Shown here piece by piece: positions 22,603 through 35,811 of a stretch of 64,000 nt of DNA (positions within the stretch are counted from its first letter, which is position 1; each line of letters starts with the position of its first letter). Below the pieces are notes generated by a model. That model saw nothing but the letters and a program-made list of their open reading frames with translations. It was not told where the DNA came from and ran no database searches. The DNA is from Sipunculus nudus. Lineage: Eukaryota; Annelida; Sipuncula; Golfingiida; Sipunculidae. The stretch is taken from assembly GCA_026874595.1 (NCBI GenBank), contig CM049316.1:6090339-6154338 (forward strand), written 5' to 3'. The position numbers and the translations under genes are program-made.

Positions 22603-25235
22603 TTAACTTTAAATATACATGTTTTAAATGGTAGGATACAGCCAGATTATGAGGGAGACCTAACTTACATGTCCACACAAGGGTCATCAGTAATAGATTA
22701 TATCATTGTTAGTTCTGACATTTTTTATTATTTTAAGTCTTTTGAGGTTCTAAATGAAGACTTATCTGATCACTTTCCATTAACTACAACACTAGAAATT
22801 AAAAATGAAGTAAATATTGGTAAAAATGTGGAAAAGTATGAAAATTGGAATTAGTATAGGAAAAAGAAAAATTGTATATATGATATCATAATGATGATAA
22901 GATAATTGATACAATAAATAATTTAGAACCTGTCCTACTTACTAACAGTGAAATTGGAGCAGTAAAATTGAAAAACTTAATTCTTTATATAGCCGACAAA
23001 ACATTTGTAAAATCAGAGAAAGTAAATGATAAGAAAACTGTTCAACCAGCATGGTGGAATATGACATGTAGCAATTTTAAAAGAGAAAAACATGAAGCAT
23101 TGAATAAATTTAGAAATACAAATAATTATGCAGATTTGATTAAATACAAACAAATAAAATCAAAATTAAAAGTTGAATGTAATAGATCTCAAACAGGATA
23201 TGCAAAGGCAAAAGTAGATGAAATAACCTCCTGTTCAACAACTAATGAAATATTTAAAAATATAAAGTCATATAAGAGAATGCAAATTAAAAATAGTATA
23301 ACAGGGCAAGAATGGATAAAATTTTTCTATAAGTTATTAAATAATAATGTAAACAGTATCAACCTTAACTATGTAAATGAAGTAAATAATTATGATTATT
23401 TTGTAGAAGTAGATACAAGTAATTTTGACATGGAAGTAAATTATGACATAAACCAGGTAGAGATTAAGAGGCAATTAGACAGATTGCAAAATTGCAAAAC
23501 ACCAGGACCAGATGGTATTTCGGTAGAATTAATTAAAGAAAACAAAGTTATTTTGATACCACTTTTAGAAAAATTATTCAACAATGTTTTTTCATGTGGT
23601 AAATTTCCAAATGAATGGTCAAAAGCAATTTTATTTCCACTTTACAAGAAAGGTCCTATTAATGATCCAAATAATTACAGGGGTATAGCTCTTTTAAACG
23701 TTATAGGTAAACTATTCACCAAAATTTTAAATGAAAGATTAATATTATGGGCTGAAAATCATAATAAATTTATAGAAGAACAAGCAGGCTATCGAAGAAA
23801 TTACAGTACAGTTGATAACATGTTCACTCTTATGGCACTAACTGAATCTTATTTATCAAAGAAAAAAGGCAGATTTTATGCAATATTTATAGATTTTTCC
23901 AAAGCTTTTGATTGTATTCAGCATCAGCTATTATTTCATGTTCTTCATCAAATTGGCATTAGAGGTAAAATGTATAACATATTAAAATCTATGTATTCCA
24001 AATTGAAGTCTTGTGTGTTAACTAGTAATGGTTTAACTGATTATTTTACATGTACTGTAGGAACAAGACAGGGTTGTATGGTTAGTCCTTTATTATTTAC
24101 ATTTTTTATGAATGAATTATATTTTACACTGCATTCTGAAGAAGAAAGTTTATACATAAACCCGGAAGCAAATTCACTTTCAATGCTCATGTTCGCAGAT
24201 GATGTTGTATGTTTTACAGATACAGTTGGAAGATTACAGCCCAAAATTAATAAATTAGAAAATTTTTGTGATGCTTATGGGATGAAAGTTAATGTAGATA
24301 AAACAAAAATTGTAATATTTAGAAATGGTGGTATTTTAAGAAATTATGAAAAATGGTATTATAAACAAAAACAACTTGAAGTAGTTAGCAGTTACAGATA
24401 CTTGGGGGGATTTTTCACTAGTCATCTGAAATGGTCCAAAATGAAACAACATCTAATAAATCAAGCCAATAAAGTAGTCATTATGATTAAGCAGTTTATT
24501 AGTAAATATAAATACCTAAACGTAGATCAGTCATTCTTTCTGTTTGATAGAATGGTTGTGCCAATCTTGTGTTATGGTAGTGAATTATGGGGACATGAAA
24601 ACTGTGACAATATTGAATCAATACAAACTAAATTCTGCAAATATATTCTCAAGATAAATTCTTCATCACCAACTGCTGCGGCACTTGGTGAATGTGGACG
24701 GCAGCCATTAAAAATTAATTATTTATTGAGATGTATTACATATTGGACAAAATTATTAAGAATGACACAAAATATATACCCAAAACAGTTATATGTAAGA
24801 TTATATCAGCTTGATCAATTAGGGAGAAAAAAATGGGCAACAAAAATTAAAAATGTACTATTTTCACTTGGATTTGGTTGATGTTTGGATACAACAAGAT
24901 GTAGGAGATACAAAATTGTTTCTCTTTTAGTTACAGCAGAGACTCAAAGACATATGTTTACAAGAATGGATAAGTAACATTTCAAATAACAGGCGTTTGG
25001 AAACATACTCTGTATTTAAATCACTTCTTTCTGTCGAAATGTATTTGAATGTTGTTAGAAATAATAGTCACAAGATTAGTTTAGTTAGGTTAAGATGCTC
25101 TTCACATAATTTACAAATTGAGAAAGGAAGACATGAAAGTATACACTGAACACACAGAATCTGTAATTATTGTTTGAAACTTGGAGAATCTATAGTAGAA
25201 AATGAATATCTTTTAAAGATCAAATGGATATGAGC
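22603..25235 (+). mobile_element. 5'-truncated LINE with open reverse transcriptase
   Basis: The element starts inside its apurinic-type endonuclease: VLNGRIQPDYEG, VIDYIIVSSDIF and the conserved SDHFPL lie at 22620-22790. After a frame break near 22855-22965, an uninterrupted 637-codon frame (22968-24881) carries the reverse transcriptase. Visible RT motifs are CKTPGPDGIS, NNYRGIALL, FIDFSKAFD (Asp 309), GTRQGCMVSPLLF and the catalytic FADDVV (Asp 411 and 412). Beyond the stop at 24881 the homologous C-terminus continues in broken frames with RLRCSSHNLQIEKGRH and a CNYCLKLGESIVENE segment typical of a LINE C-terminal zinc-finger-like region. The reverse transcriptase motifs look intact, but the element lacks its 5' end and has at least one frameshift and stops, so it should be immobile. 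It belongs to the endonuclease-bearing LINE clades; I do not commit to one. Confidence 0.92.
22968..24881 (+). CDS. LINE ORF2 fragment: reverse transcriptase
   Basis: A 637-codon frame without stops, translating the linker, reverse transcriptase palm and thumb of the LINE that spans 22603-25235. All three catalytic aspartates are present (one in FIDF, two in FADD). The annotated methionine is simply the first after the upstream frame break, not a biological start. It is the longest open frame in the window. Composition is strongly AT-rich like its surroundings. Confidence 0.9.
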   Translation: MKNLILYIADKTFVKSEKVNDKKTVQPAWWNMTCSNFKREKHEALNKFRNTNNYADLIKYKQIKSKLKVECNRSQTGYAKAKVDEITSCSTTNEIFKNIKSYKRMQIKNSITGQEWIKFFYKLLNNNVNSINLNYVNEVNNYDYFVEVDTSNFDMEVNYDINQVEIKRQLDRLQNCKTPGPDGISVELIKENKVILIPLLEKLFNNVFSCGKFPNEWSKAILFPLYKKGPINDPNNYRGIALLNVIGKLFTKILNERLILWAENHNKFIEEQAGYRRNYSTVDNMFTLMALTESYLSKKKGRFYAIFIDFSKAFDCIQHQLLFHVLHQIGIRGKMYNILKSMYSKLKSCVLTSNGLTDYFTCTVGTRQGCMVSPLLFTFFMNELYFTLHSEEESLYINPEANSLSMLMFADDVVCFTDTVGRLQPKINKLENFCDAYGMKVNVDKTKIVIFRNGGILRNYEKWYYKQKQLEVVSSYRYLGGFFTSHLKWSKMKQHLINQANKVVIMIKQFISKYKYLNVDQSFFLFDRMVVPILCYGSELWGHENCDNIESIQTKFCKYILKINSSSPTAAALGECGRQPLKINYLLRCITYWTKLLRMTQNIYPKQLYVRLYQLDQLGRKKWATKIKNVLFSLGFG

Positions 25236-25239
25236 ACGG

Positions 25240-26344
25240 GAAGAATAAGTTAATACGCATATAGTGCGGTGAATTTATTTCAAGCCTTCGAGAATTTGGT
25301 ATGTTATGAAAATTAAAACATCTGTACATGGAAGCATCATAAATTTGGCCTTACACGATCTTTACATTTTGAGGGACTGCCAATTTATATTAATTAAAAG
25401 AAAATTTCTGACATGGATACATTATTTATGATTGTAAGGATATCTCCTGACAACCATGGAATAGTCAAACATTTTGCAGATATGCACAGTTATTGCTAAA
25501 ATCTTGATGAATTTACACTTTGTGTTCCTCCTCTGTGAATAATGTGAATAATGTTGGATCAAGTTTGTTTTACCTAACAAACAGAACTAAATGGAGTTAC
25601 ATTTAAGAGTTCACACTTATTTCTATTCCGTAATAGCAAACTAACCATACTGAATCTGAGAGACATAGGTACAGGGAAACACAAGTATACTTCGCTATTG
25701 AACATAAGACTGACCCTTCTTTTTGCACTTTTTAAGGTATAGAAGAATGTCATTCTATACAGAAACTTACCCACGACCTCTCCTGCTCACAAGAATGTAC
25801 TCAAAAACTGGGATAATTCAATGATATTGGAAATAAAGCAACTATCATAAACCGTGCAATAAATATTTTTGAACGACAAATGAGAAAAAAAGTGTGGACT
25901 TCAATCAATATATTGTTCACAGGTTTAATTGAAAGCTTATCAAGTTGACCCACGTATACCCATTGAAAAATACTTTTATTTAATATGAAAGAGACGTACC
26001 ATTATGTTTCGTTTTGATAGATATTCCTTTATGATTTAGGAAAGAAAGTAAATCAAGTTTGTAAATAATACAAAAAGTGGAACAACCGGTCTGTGATCAA
26101 CATCAGCTTCAGACGTTTCCTTTCATTTCTAAGCTAGAACACGCCCCCCCCCCCCAGACCCACCCACCACCCCCCACCCCAGCCCCACCCCCCCACCCCC
26201 ACCCCCCTTCATTCTTTATCTGAGAAAAGAGAAAGTTCCGTTATACACTTTGAAATACGTGGGTGGACAACTCGTATATCTGTTTATATAAGGCTTGCCC
26301 AGGTGAAATCACACATTGAGGCGCTAGCTAACCCTGTATGAGGT

Positions 26345-26403
<59 letters not shown>

Positions 26404-29400
26404 ACACCCCGGTCGTAGAGGCACGGATTGGCGGTGTCTTAGAGGGTTGGGCTGGACTACCAACAACAGCGTGGTGCGAAATCCGAAAAAAACGCATCAC
26501 ATCACCTTGACTGACTCGCTGACAATATATAAAATGTTATTGTGAATGTGTGAAATCAGGAAATACACCTATTTCCTAATACTTTCAGTAAAAACGTTTA
26601 ATTAATAATTCACCCCGGTAACTTTATGTATTTACTGAAAATTCTTTGAAATATAAGTAATATACAATATATTTCCTAGAATTCAGGGCCATAAATTTCA
26701 AGGATTTATTGATGTGAAAAGCACTGACAATCTGTTTCTGTTGCATACGTATTTACCTAGAGTATATGCTAGCATGGTCTAGCTGTGCATCATCATCAAT
26801 ATACTGCTTCTGAATTATGATAATTTTACTATTATAATGTTATCAAAACATTGAAGTTGAATGCAATTTTACACTTGACTCTGTGTACCACTGATTAATC
26901 TGACGCTTTGATTCTATCATGCTTTGAGATAATTAAATGAAATAAACCTTTAAACTGTTGTCTCTGATTAAAAAGACATTTGCTAAATGAAAATATGGCC
27001 ACCAAATGTTATTCCGTGAACCGGTGTAAACAGGTTTTATACGGATTAATTTGTCATTTTACCAGTAATTCTGTAATATACTGTAATTAAAAATGCATTT
27101 CTCCTATTACCGCAACAGCTTCAAATAATACTCTAGTTGAAATATGTTCAAATATACATGCCATAAAGCTGTCAACCATATCCACGCTTACAGGATCTTG
27201 CATTTTGGACATTCAACTGTTGTGTCCATTTCACTCACGTTACACGCGTTCAGATAACAGCGGTATCAAACGCATATTCAATAATTTCACTAAGCTGGAC
27301 AGATTTAAAGATTTCATCCTTTGGAGCAGATTCATGAGCGCTTGTATAGTTTCATATATTTTCTTGGATACAGGATTGAAATGAAATGTTGTATGGAAGA
27401 GTTGAATGAGAGAATGAAAGAGAGAATGGAGAGTTCATAATAAAATAATTAAACGATATCAGCACTGATTTTTTTGGAGATTTATAAATAAAAATAAGAC
27501 TTAGGTATATAAATTATCTCTTTTTAAGGGTATCATATAGAGACAAACATGAGAAACGAGCCGGAGTACCCCTGGATAATAACATTCTTTCATTATTAAT
27601 TCTCAAATAAAGGATCAGTCACAAAATAAAAAAAAAACATATAAACTTATAAACATTCAAATGCATTAAACAACATTGAAAAAGGCAAATGAATAACCCA
27701 TTAATGGATATTGTTCTCAAATTACCCTGCTGAATTTTTAAGATAATATTACTCAACCGCACTTATTTGAATAACTAGCAGCTTACATTAATGTTCAATG
27801 TGTAGATGCTTTATTATTCTATTTCTTACATATTGGTGTAACGTAGGTTAAATATACATTTGTAATGTACAATAAATGTTTCATAAAACAATGCTGTTGG
27901 TATGAAATATTTTGTCAGTTAACTAGAATCTTGTACCATTTTAAACAGTATATATTTTTACCAGCGGCGAGGGCAAATTATTTATAAACAGATAGGCACG
28001 CCTCTAAAAATTCCACCTGATACAAACAGCCAAAATAAATGCAAAAATTCCATAATACAATTAATATTCAGTGATTATTTATTCTTAAAACTCAAAGACC
28101 ATGTATGAATATTAACATTTTTTTAAATTGAAGGATAATATATTCTCGATAAGGTAATTTTTTCATTCCTAGCTCAGGGTGAGATGAAAAAGGATCGTTT
28201 TAAACAATTAATGTTTAATCATTCATGTCCACAAGCAAGAAGGTAAAACCTAAAGAAGCTGAAATTGTCCAAGTAAATGCTTATAAGGAAGTCACGGTTG
28301 AGAAATTATGTGGATAGAATGTTGGAAAATAACAAACCAATTCTTTTAAAAATACATGATAATGGTGCAGTCTCTGGCATTTCCCCACGTTTCCTTCAGT
28401 TGAATCGTGATTATTTTTTGATGGCGTAGAGTTTTCATAACATAATGCCAAAAAATTCGAATCTATATTTCCCCTAACTGGGGACTACTAATGTCTTCCC
28501 TAAGACCCCTCTGGTAAGCCATGATATTTAAATGACATGACGATGATCCTCTGGAAACGTGATTCTTCTACTATCATCCTCAGAAAGCTTTTGATAAATC
28601 TTGGTAAAAATTAACCTTCAATTGAGTAAATACGTATATTTCCTGAAATTGTTGAATCATGAGAACAGCAGGGTCGCGCAAGGTAATACTGGCTTTTGTA
28701 GAGGCATTTCTCGTGTGACAATAGAAAAAAAACCGGTCAGCAGGTTTTGACACAAATGATAATAGGAATGTGACTAATCATGTGTTTTCAAACATCCGCT
28801 TCAGACATGGAGAGTTTATTGTCCGGTAACAAAATGTCCATTGTCTTTAAGAATGTGATCCCGGTTCACTTAAATCCTTCTTAAAACCTTAGTTAGAAAT
28901 GTTGAGTGGAATAAATAAGCATTAACTTCTTTATTAGAACGTTAATCAGAAATACAGATTGTAATAAGGGAGCACTGGTTACTTTATTAGAAATTAAGAA
29001 TGGAATGACTCCTTTGTCATAGTGGGAAAAGTTGTAAAGTACAATCCTTAATGTTAAATAATCTATATTTCTTCTTTGCTAGCTGGCTTCACATTCATCT
29101 GGTCGTTTCAGTCTTTATTGCCCAGCCAAGCCAACTCATTATATTTAGTACCTGTTTGCATCTGTTGCTCATTCGATTATGAAAGAAAGGTCAATACATT
29201 TAAACATACAGCTAAATTTCTGACACCATTTCTATCTTCATTGGTAACTATTTCGTCAACCATAACGTCAGCGACCATAACCATATCTGATATGTTCTCT
29301 CTGAATGAAATCCCGTGATCTTGTCAAAACTCACCTTTGAATAAATATAAGTTTTTTGGCTTATATTTTTGTTGCAGATTTTTCCACTGCGACACACAGG

Positions 29401-29469
29401 TAAAGGTTGGTTTACATTGTGGCATACCCAATTAACGCTGTCTTAAACATAAAAAAATATCTTCAATCG

Positions 29470-29470
<1 letters not shown>
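25240..29470. other. Long AT-rich stretch without recognised genes
   Basis: No exon with domain support. It holds a C-rich block at 26144-26209 (12 consecutive Cs, then CACCC-rich sequence) and an (AT)n run at 26346-26401. A GC-richer segment from 26402 to about 26520 could be part of an unidentified repeat. Confidence 0.5.
26346..26401. repeat. (AT)n microsatellite
   Basis: Uninterrupted AT run of about 56 bases. Confidence 0.95.

Positions 29471-29471
<1 letters not shown>

Positions 29472-29503
<32 letters not shown>
29472..29503. repeat. (AT)n microsatellite
   Basis: AT run of about 32 bases, followed by ACATACATATA-type imperfect sequence; upstream of the C1q gene. Confidence 0.95.
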
Positions 29504-29507
<4 letters not shown>

Positions 29508-29906
29508 CATATAAATATATGTATATATCAACATAAGAAAATATCAGATGGATAAACCCTCTGACATAGATAAACACAAAAGCATTTCCTCCAAAAGGAA
29601 CATCAGCCAGGTAGACAGATGAACGCACACACTGTTACATCCAAAGCTTCTGAAATTATTTATTTGATTAGTCTAAATTACGTTCCCTTGGTACTCATTT
29701 ATTATTCTCGTTCGGGGTTTTACAACACGGTTCTAAAGTTGAGTTTTATAATAAAACCTGATGTCACAATTATGTAATCAGCTAATATTCTGTTACAAAT
29801 TGCCGCCTTATTCCAGAAGCATTTTCCTTTTTTTAGAAATGTGCGGGATTCCCTGCAAATGATCAATAAATATATCTTAACTTTATCTTATCTTATCTTA
29901 AAGATC

Positions 29907-30995
29907 ATGAAGCTCCAAATGATGCTGCTCGCTTCACTGGTCTGTCTGGTATTTAGCGTTGAGCTACAGAAACGCAGTGTCCTTGGGTCTGAAGAAGTAG
30001 GGGACAACGGAAACATTCAGGTAGCTTACATGGCCTGTTTAAACAAAAAGTTTCTTATTTATTGTTTCACTTTGGATGTACACATGTTCACATGTTCATT
30101 TTATTAATAAGTTGACGAACCACAAATCAAAAGAACGTTTCACTCCAGTAGTAATGTTCGAAATCATACCTGCAAATATATAGCTCTCTGTGGATGCTGC
30201 CAAACTCGCCGATTGTCACACATATTATATCAACGGAAACTTTAAGACCAAGTTGACTCATTCTCATGCAGGATCAAGTCAAGATGCTTTTTTTTAAAGT
30301 AATTCCATAACATGTTAATTTTTGGTCTCTTATATTTTCTTTTGGCTCAGATCCGGATCAAGAGCCGTTCATATTTCGGAGAAGGAACAGGTATGATTTT
30401 GCATGCATATTTGAATAATATATGCTTATGATTTAATTTCGCTATCATGAATTCATTCAAATTTATTCAAATCTATATTTTAAAATACCTGTTAATATCT
30501 ATTTCCTTTATGGATTACCTTTATACTAGAATGTTTATTCAACCCCATATGCTTGTATTTCGGATTTTCGCATGATAGGTTTAGTCATTAATTTGTATAA
30601 TCTTGTTTTTCAACTTGACAGTGGCGTTTGATGTCCTCTACGTGGGACCATTTATAAGGGCCGATGGTGCTGGTACTCGCGTTCCTTACAATGTCGTGCA
30701 GCTGAACGACGGCGGTGGATACAACGTGCACTCCCATGTGTTCACAGCCCCGGTACCTGGTCTATACAGATTCCACGTGAACGGAATGAGCCATTCTGAC
30801 TATTTGTGCATCCAGCTGATGAAAAATTCTGCCAGGTTAATGCACAACTGGAGCGTCGGAGTAGACCAGAACATGTCACTTGATTCGTTGGTGAGACTGC
30901 AAAGAGGAGACACAGTTCAGGTGGAAACTTGTGCTGGTGGTATTATTCATAAAGATGGATACCATTCATTTCTCGGGTACCTGATGAAAGAATAA
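29907..30995 (+). CDS. Secreted C1q-domain protein (3 exons, 175 aa)
   Basis: Exons are 29907-30020, 30351-30390 and 30622-30995, with introns starting GT and ending AG (donors CAG|GTAGCT and CAG|GTATGA, acceptors CTCAG and GACAG). The lengths 114+40+374 give 528 nt, exactly in frame. Exon 1 encodes a signal peptide (MKLQMMLLASLVCLVFSV) and a short polar linker. Exon 2 adds about 13 residues. Exon 3 is a complete C1q globular domain, starting VAFDVLYVGPF and containing VPYNVVQLNDGGGYNVHSHVF, a TAPVPGLYRFHV block, a LQRGDTVQVET block and the closing SFLGYLM. There is no collagen region, so it is an sC1q-like rather than a complement C1q chain. Family members are secreted, often trimeric, pattern-binding proteins. 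The specific ligand cannot be inferred. AATAAA overlaps the stop codon, and another lies near 31117. Confidence 0.92.
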
Positions 30996-30999
30996 ATGG

Positions 31000-31535
31000 C
31001 TAAAGGACATATTGTATGCTTCTTGGCAAATGAGATGGAAAATTATACATTTGTTTTCCATATATATACATAATATTGAAATACTGCTTAAATGTAGCAA
31101 GAAGCTTGAGATATATAATAAACTAAGTACATTAAAATTTTAGTTCTGAATTTCATTTCATCCAGATAAATTAAATAATTATGCTAGTATACTTGTTATA
31201 TCTCCAGGATAATTTTATACAAAGCCCAATATTGAAGGCAATTTTTTAAATACATTTTACTGCTGAAAAAATCATACAATACACGTCACACATAATTGTA
31301 CACAAAAACATCAAATTCAATATATACAAAGCACATTGCCCGAATATTATTCCAACTATGCTTCAAATTTTCAGTCCTTGTAATTTGTACATGCAGTTTA
31401 TACATATATTCTAGTGGTCTTTGCAGAGTACATTTACCCCTTGTCTTTTCTTTCAATATTAAAACTACAATGCTACTGTATTTTAAAAATGCTAGCTTTT
31501 CCCCATTTTTCTAAACTTGCAGTTTTCTTATATTT
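31000..31535. other. C1q gene 3' flank; no further gene
   Basis: AT-rich sequence with possible 3' untranslated region in its first ~120 bases (second AATAAA-type signal near 31117). Nothing else recognised. Confidence 0.45.
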
Positions 31536-31539
31536 CTAG

Positions 31540-34470
31540 TTTGCTATTACATGTTCAATTTTTCTCTATATATTTCAATCTGCCATTAAATTGCTTGTGT
31601 TCTGATTATATTCCTTTCTATTTTGATATACTACCATTTTAAATGTAAGGAGCACCTGATTTATTAGTAGGTTATTTTTAATTGGAAACATTCCATACAA
31701 TAATGTGCTCAAGGTGAATGGTGGCATTATCACTCCATTTGATTTCATCCGATCCACAATTCAAAAATACAGATATTTTGTTACAAAACATTCATAAAAA
31801 TGTGTCCCTTGGTCTTTAATTCTATGAAGCAATAAGAACATCGGTAACTGTCAACCAACTTCCATTTGTAAAGTAAACTATTGGTTGGTTTATAGTTATG
31901 GAGTATTTTAACTAAGAATTCCCTTGATTACATATCCAATGAGATTTTTTGGATGGCTCCAAAGTAGCTCTCCCAGTTGATATTATCATCCTGTATTGTA
32001 TGTCTTAACTCGACCAATGTTGAGGGTGCAGTTGATTTTTGTTCCACCAATATATCATAAACATATTTAGAAGACAAAAAATTGTATATTTTAATATCCT
32101 TAGTTGTAATTATGATATGCTCTTCTGATATACCTTCATTAGATTCGATATCCTCATCTCGCAATAATTCCAGCCACTGACTTTTCATTCACTCTAATCC
32201 ACCTATTGTTCCACAGAGTTTACAGTTTTACCTCATTTTTTTATAGTTGGGTTCTTTTTAGACATATTGTGACCAATCTTCCAAACATTGTTTATAAAAG
32301 CCTGGTATCTTAGGTGGTATTCTATGGTATTCAAAGTTCGAAGACACATTGGTAACTCCACCAATTTTCTCAAGAAAAACCATTGGTACTGCTTTCCATG
32401 CATAAGTATTATTACATAAAATCATCCTTTTAATCCGAATAATTATTCTTTGAGTATTTCAATCTGCTGGCTAAGTCTACAAAGATTATACCACCTTTGT
32501 GGTATAGTCTTATCAGTGTACTATATCGGACTTTTGGTTTTTTTCTCTTCATACAAAATGTATATCATTGACATAACAATATCTATGAATGACTGAGGTG
32601 GTACATGCATATTGCATACATATATAACTTTGGATAAAGCTAATGTCCTACAAATGTCAGCCCTTTCAAACAGTGTTAAATTTCTGCTTGACCATACAGT
32701 AAAGATATTTTTCACTTTTTCTCCCACATTATCAAAATTTAGTTTCCTGCTGATATCTTTATCTTACGAGTGCCAGATGCCAGAGTTTTAATTGCTCCTT
32801 TTGTCAGGTTAACCCATTTACATGAAACTGGTTCTAGTGTACTTTGTTTACTTGTACCTATCCAGGCTGCCTCAGATTTACTATAATTGACATGCAGGGA
32901 AGAAAATTGTGAAAACCCATTAATAGTGTTAATTAAATGTTCAAATGAAGTTGTGTTCCTGTTGAAAAAAGTTATGTTATCTGCAAAACATGTCATTTTA
33001 AGTTCATATGCACCAACATGGACTCCTTGGATATTTTTATTTATACGAACTTGATGTGTTAACACTTCCAGAACTAATATAAACAAATATGTGGATATTC
33101 GGTCACCTTGCTTAGTACCCCTAGACAACAAAAAGTATGGTGTTGTAAAACCATCGTTAATAACACAGCTTTTCATGTTATTATGTAAAGTTTTTATCCA
33201 GTTAATGAACATTGGGCCAAAGCCTAGTTTTATAAGACACTTAACATTAAGACATGATCTAATGAGTCAAAAGCTGCTTTAAAGTCAGCTCCAAAGAGAG
33301 TTGCTTCTTCCTGTTCCGTATTACAATATTCCATCATATCACTGATTAAGCGAACTGAATTTCCGATATAACGGCCTGGAACGAAAGCATTCTGATCTGA
33401 GTGGACCAATGTTTTCAAAACCTTTCGCAATCGTGAAACTAAAATTTTACTTGACACCTTACAGTCAACATTTATTAAGCTTATTGGTCTCCAGTAATCT
33501 ATATATATTTTGTTTATACCCGGTTTTTCTACAAACTTAATAACTATTTGTTTTTGGCTCTCTGATAACTCTCCCATGTGATACCCTTCATTTAAAAAGC
33601 AGTCATTTACAAACCTAAATTAAATATACTTAAATACAATTATTTTGTTATTCCATCATTCCCTGGTGTTTTATTATTTGGCATATTTTTTAATGATTCA
33701 AGTACCTCTGTGACAGTGATGTTACCTTCACCCTTCAAGGACTCATCCTCAGTTAGTTCTGGTAACTCATAAATACCTTCTAAGAACTTATAACAATCCT
33801 CAGAGGTGACATCTGAAGATCTTGAAAATCTTTGCATAGAGTATTCATGAATATGGGACATTATTTTGTTGTGATCTATTATTTCTACAGACCCTACTAT
33901 TAAGTTTTATAACTGTCATTCATGATTTTTCTTTTCAAGATTTAAGAAATATTTTGAGCTGCGCTTACCCTGCTAATACCACTGAGCTCTGGATCTAACA
34001 ATTATGCCCTCTGTTATCAGATCATAACATTCTTCAAGTTTCTGCCTTAAATCTTTGTATTTTTCAATAATATTAATATCATTTTTCTCTCCAATATTAC
34101 TCTCTAGCTGCTCCACTTCTTTTTCTAAACTTATTCGCTTTATTCTGTTAGCTCTGCTTTTTCCTTTTGAGCATGCTATTGCAAATTTCCTTATATGATA
34201 TTTTAAATAGTCCCACTTGGTTTTAGCATTCATATTTGTCTGAAAAGCGATAAAAACATGTACCTCGCCACAGATTTTGCCAAGATTGTTTACTCTTTTC
34301 TACTGAATGAGTTTCATGTATAAAACTTACTCCTTTATCCACGTCGTGTTTTGTTAGCCAATTTAAGAGTTTCCTGCGTTTTACATACTGGTAATTACTG
34401 ATGCCATGCACATTGACACTTAGTATTGGAAATTTATACTGATCACCTTCCATTATTGAATTCAAAGGGA
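31540..34470 (-). mobile_element. Degenerate L1/Tx1-type LINE
   Basis: Read right to left: an endonuclease start (ILSVNVHGISNYQ, HETHS) at 34465-34260; an abrupt join at about 34240 to post-endonuclease sequence (RANRIKRISLEKEVEQLES, to 33973), so most of the endonuclease has been deleted; RT motif 1 NNKTPGNDGITK at about 33645; YWRPISLINVDCK and FVPGRYIGNSVRLISDM (33500-33340); DFKAAFDSLDH (about 33260); LLSRGTKQGDRISTYLFIL (about 33110); and FADNITFF (about 32965), where the second catalytic Asp is Asn. Downstream, WKLVDSYRCSYC with a nearby His (about 31870-31790) and an L1-like C-terminal tail reach about 31540. Many frame breaks and stops are present. The RGTKQGD and YLFIL motifs favour the L1/Tx1 group. 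Confidence 0.9.
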
Positions 34471-34479
34471 TTCCTGAAT

Positions 34480-35790
34480 TTGAAGCTGAGTGTTATTGTT
34501 ATCATTAATGATTTTCATTGAATTACTGCATAGTGTATACAAGTCAGATGATATAAGTTATTTTTACCATTAGTTGCCTGGATGTGCTGCATATGTTTCT
34601 TTATGATTTTTCTTAATGCCCGCATTATAAACTGATGATGTGATATGTAAGGAAGATTCATCTAAGTATTTACAGTTTATAGGTGTATTGTAAAACTTAT
34701 GGCCTGGCAAAGATCCAACTGGAGAATAATCTGAATATGAATCTAAACTAAAAAAAAGTATACATATTACTGTAAACAAATGTCCGAGTCACTAAAATGA
34801 TGAAAGGTCCATTCATAAATGAAATACTGATATAAATATAAGGGATTTCCTGGCGTGATGTGGTAACGTTATATCGTTTTGCTGAATTTTAAGTTTAGCT
34901 ACTTTCGGGTAAGATAGTTTTCCATTTATCCCCCTGCTTATATATGGCAATGTTTATTGAGTGCTATTGATATTTAAGTCAGAATTGAAAAGGAAGCATG
35001 GCGTGGGATCCCTGTGCATAGTTCTAATACTTTGACCAGAGTTACTGTTCAATACGTAATTAAATAAATCTGGGTATCTCATAAAAAAAAATTACCCAGG
35101 AAGGGTTGTAAGTCAGATGAGAAGAAAGATTAACATTTCCTCCTTTAACCTTTAACTGAGATACTTTTGCCAAATAAGTGTAATAGAAATATCGTATTGT
35201 AAAAGTTATTTTACTCTTTATCTTTCACAATACTTTGTTATATTGGATCATAAAAAAAAGAGCTTATTGCATATAAAATTCAGTGAAGGCTACTATATCT
35301 GTATTTTATCTAATCCAAATAAATTGAATATGCTTGTTTACTCTTTCTCAGTGGTAAAGTATAGGAGACAGTGCGACTGTTCTACAAATGTATGTGTTTG
35401 TGTGCAGATTACAATGTGTGGATGCATCTGCTTGTTTGAAGTTCAATAGTTCTTCTAAGTTACACGTGCGGGGTCTTTAACTCGGAAGTACTCACAGAGC
35501 CTGATCTACTGCTTGCGCCTGTATCCGCATTTAGGCCCTCCTAAAGTTAAACGACCCCTCATCCCTTCATGCGGCACTAATTCACTGAAAATCATTGCAA
35601 TCATTTACTGATATGTACTGTCAATATAATTGAAAAGAAATGCCTTTTGATTCCACATAATTACAGTGAAAGTCATGGAAAAAATATTTTTTTTTATTTA
35701 TTTGCTGTGAAAGAAACTGGTATATGTATGTATAGTGTCCATCGTTTTGTACAGGCATTGTATGACTCATGATGGATTTAACTATTGTGA
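34480..35790. other. No gene seen
   Basis: AT-rich sequence. Small frames have no domain or splice support. Confidence 0.45.
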
Positions 35791-35795
35791 CCTAA

Positions 35796-35811
35796 GGGGG
35801 GGGGGGGGGGG
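35796..35811 (+). repeat. Poly-G tract
   Basis: Sixteen consecutive Gs. Confidence 0.95.
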
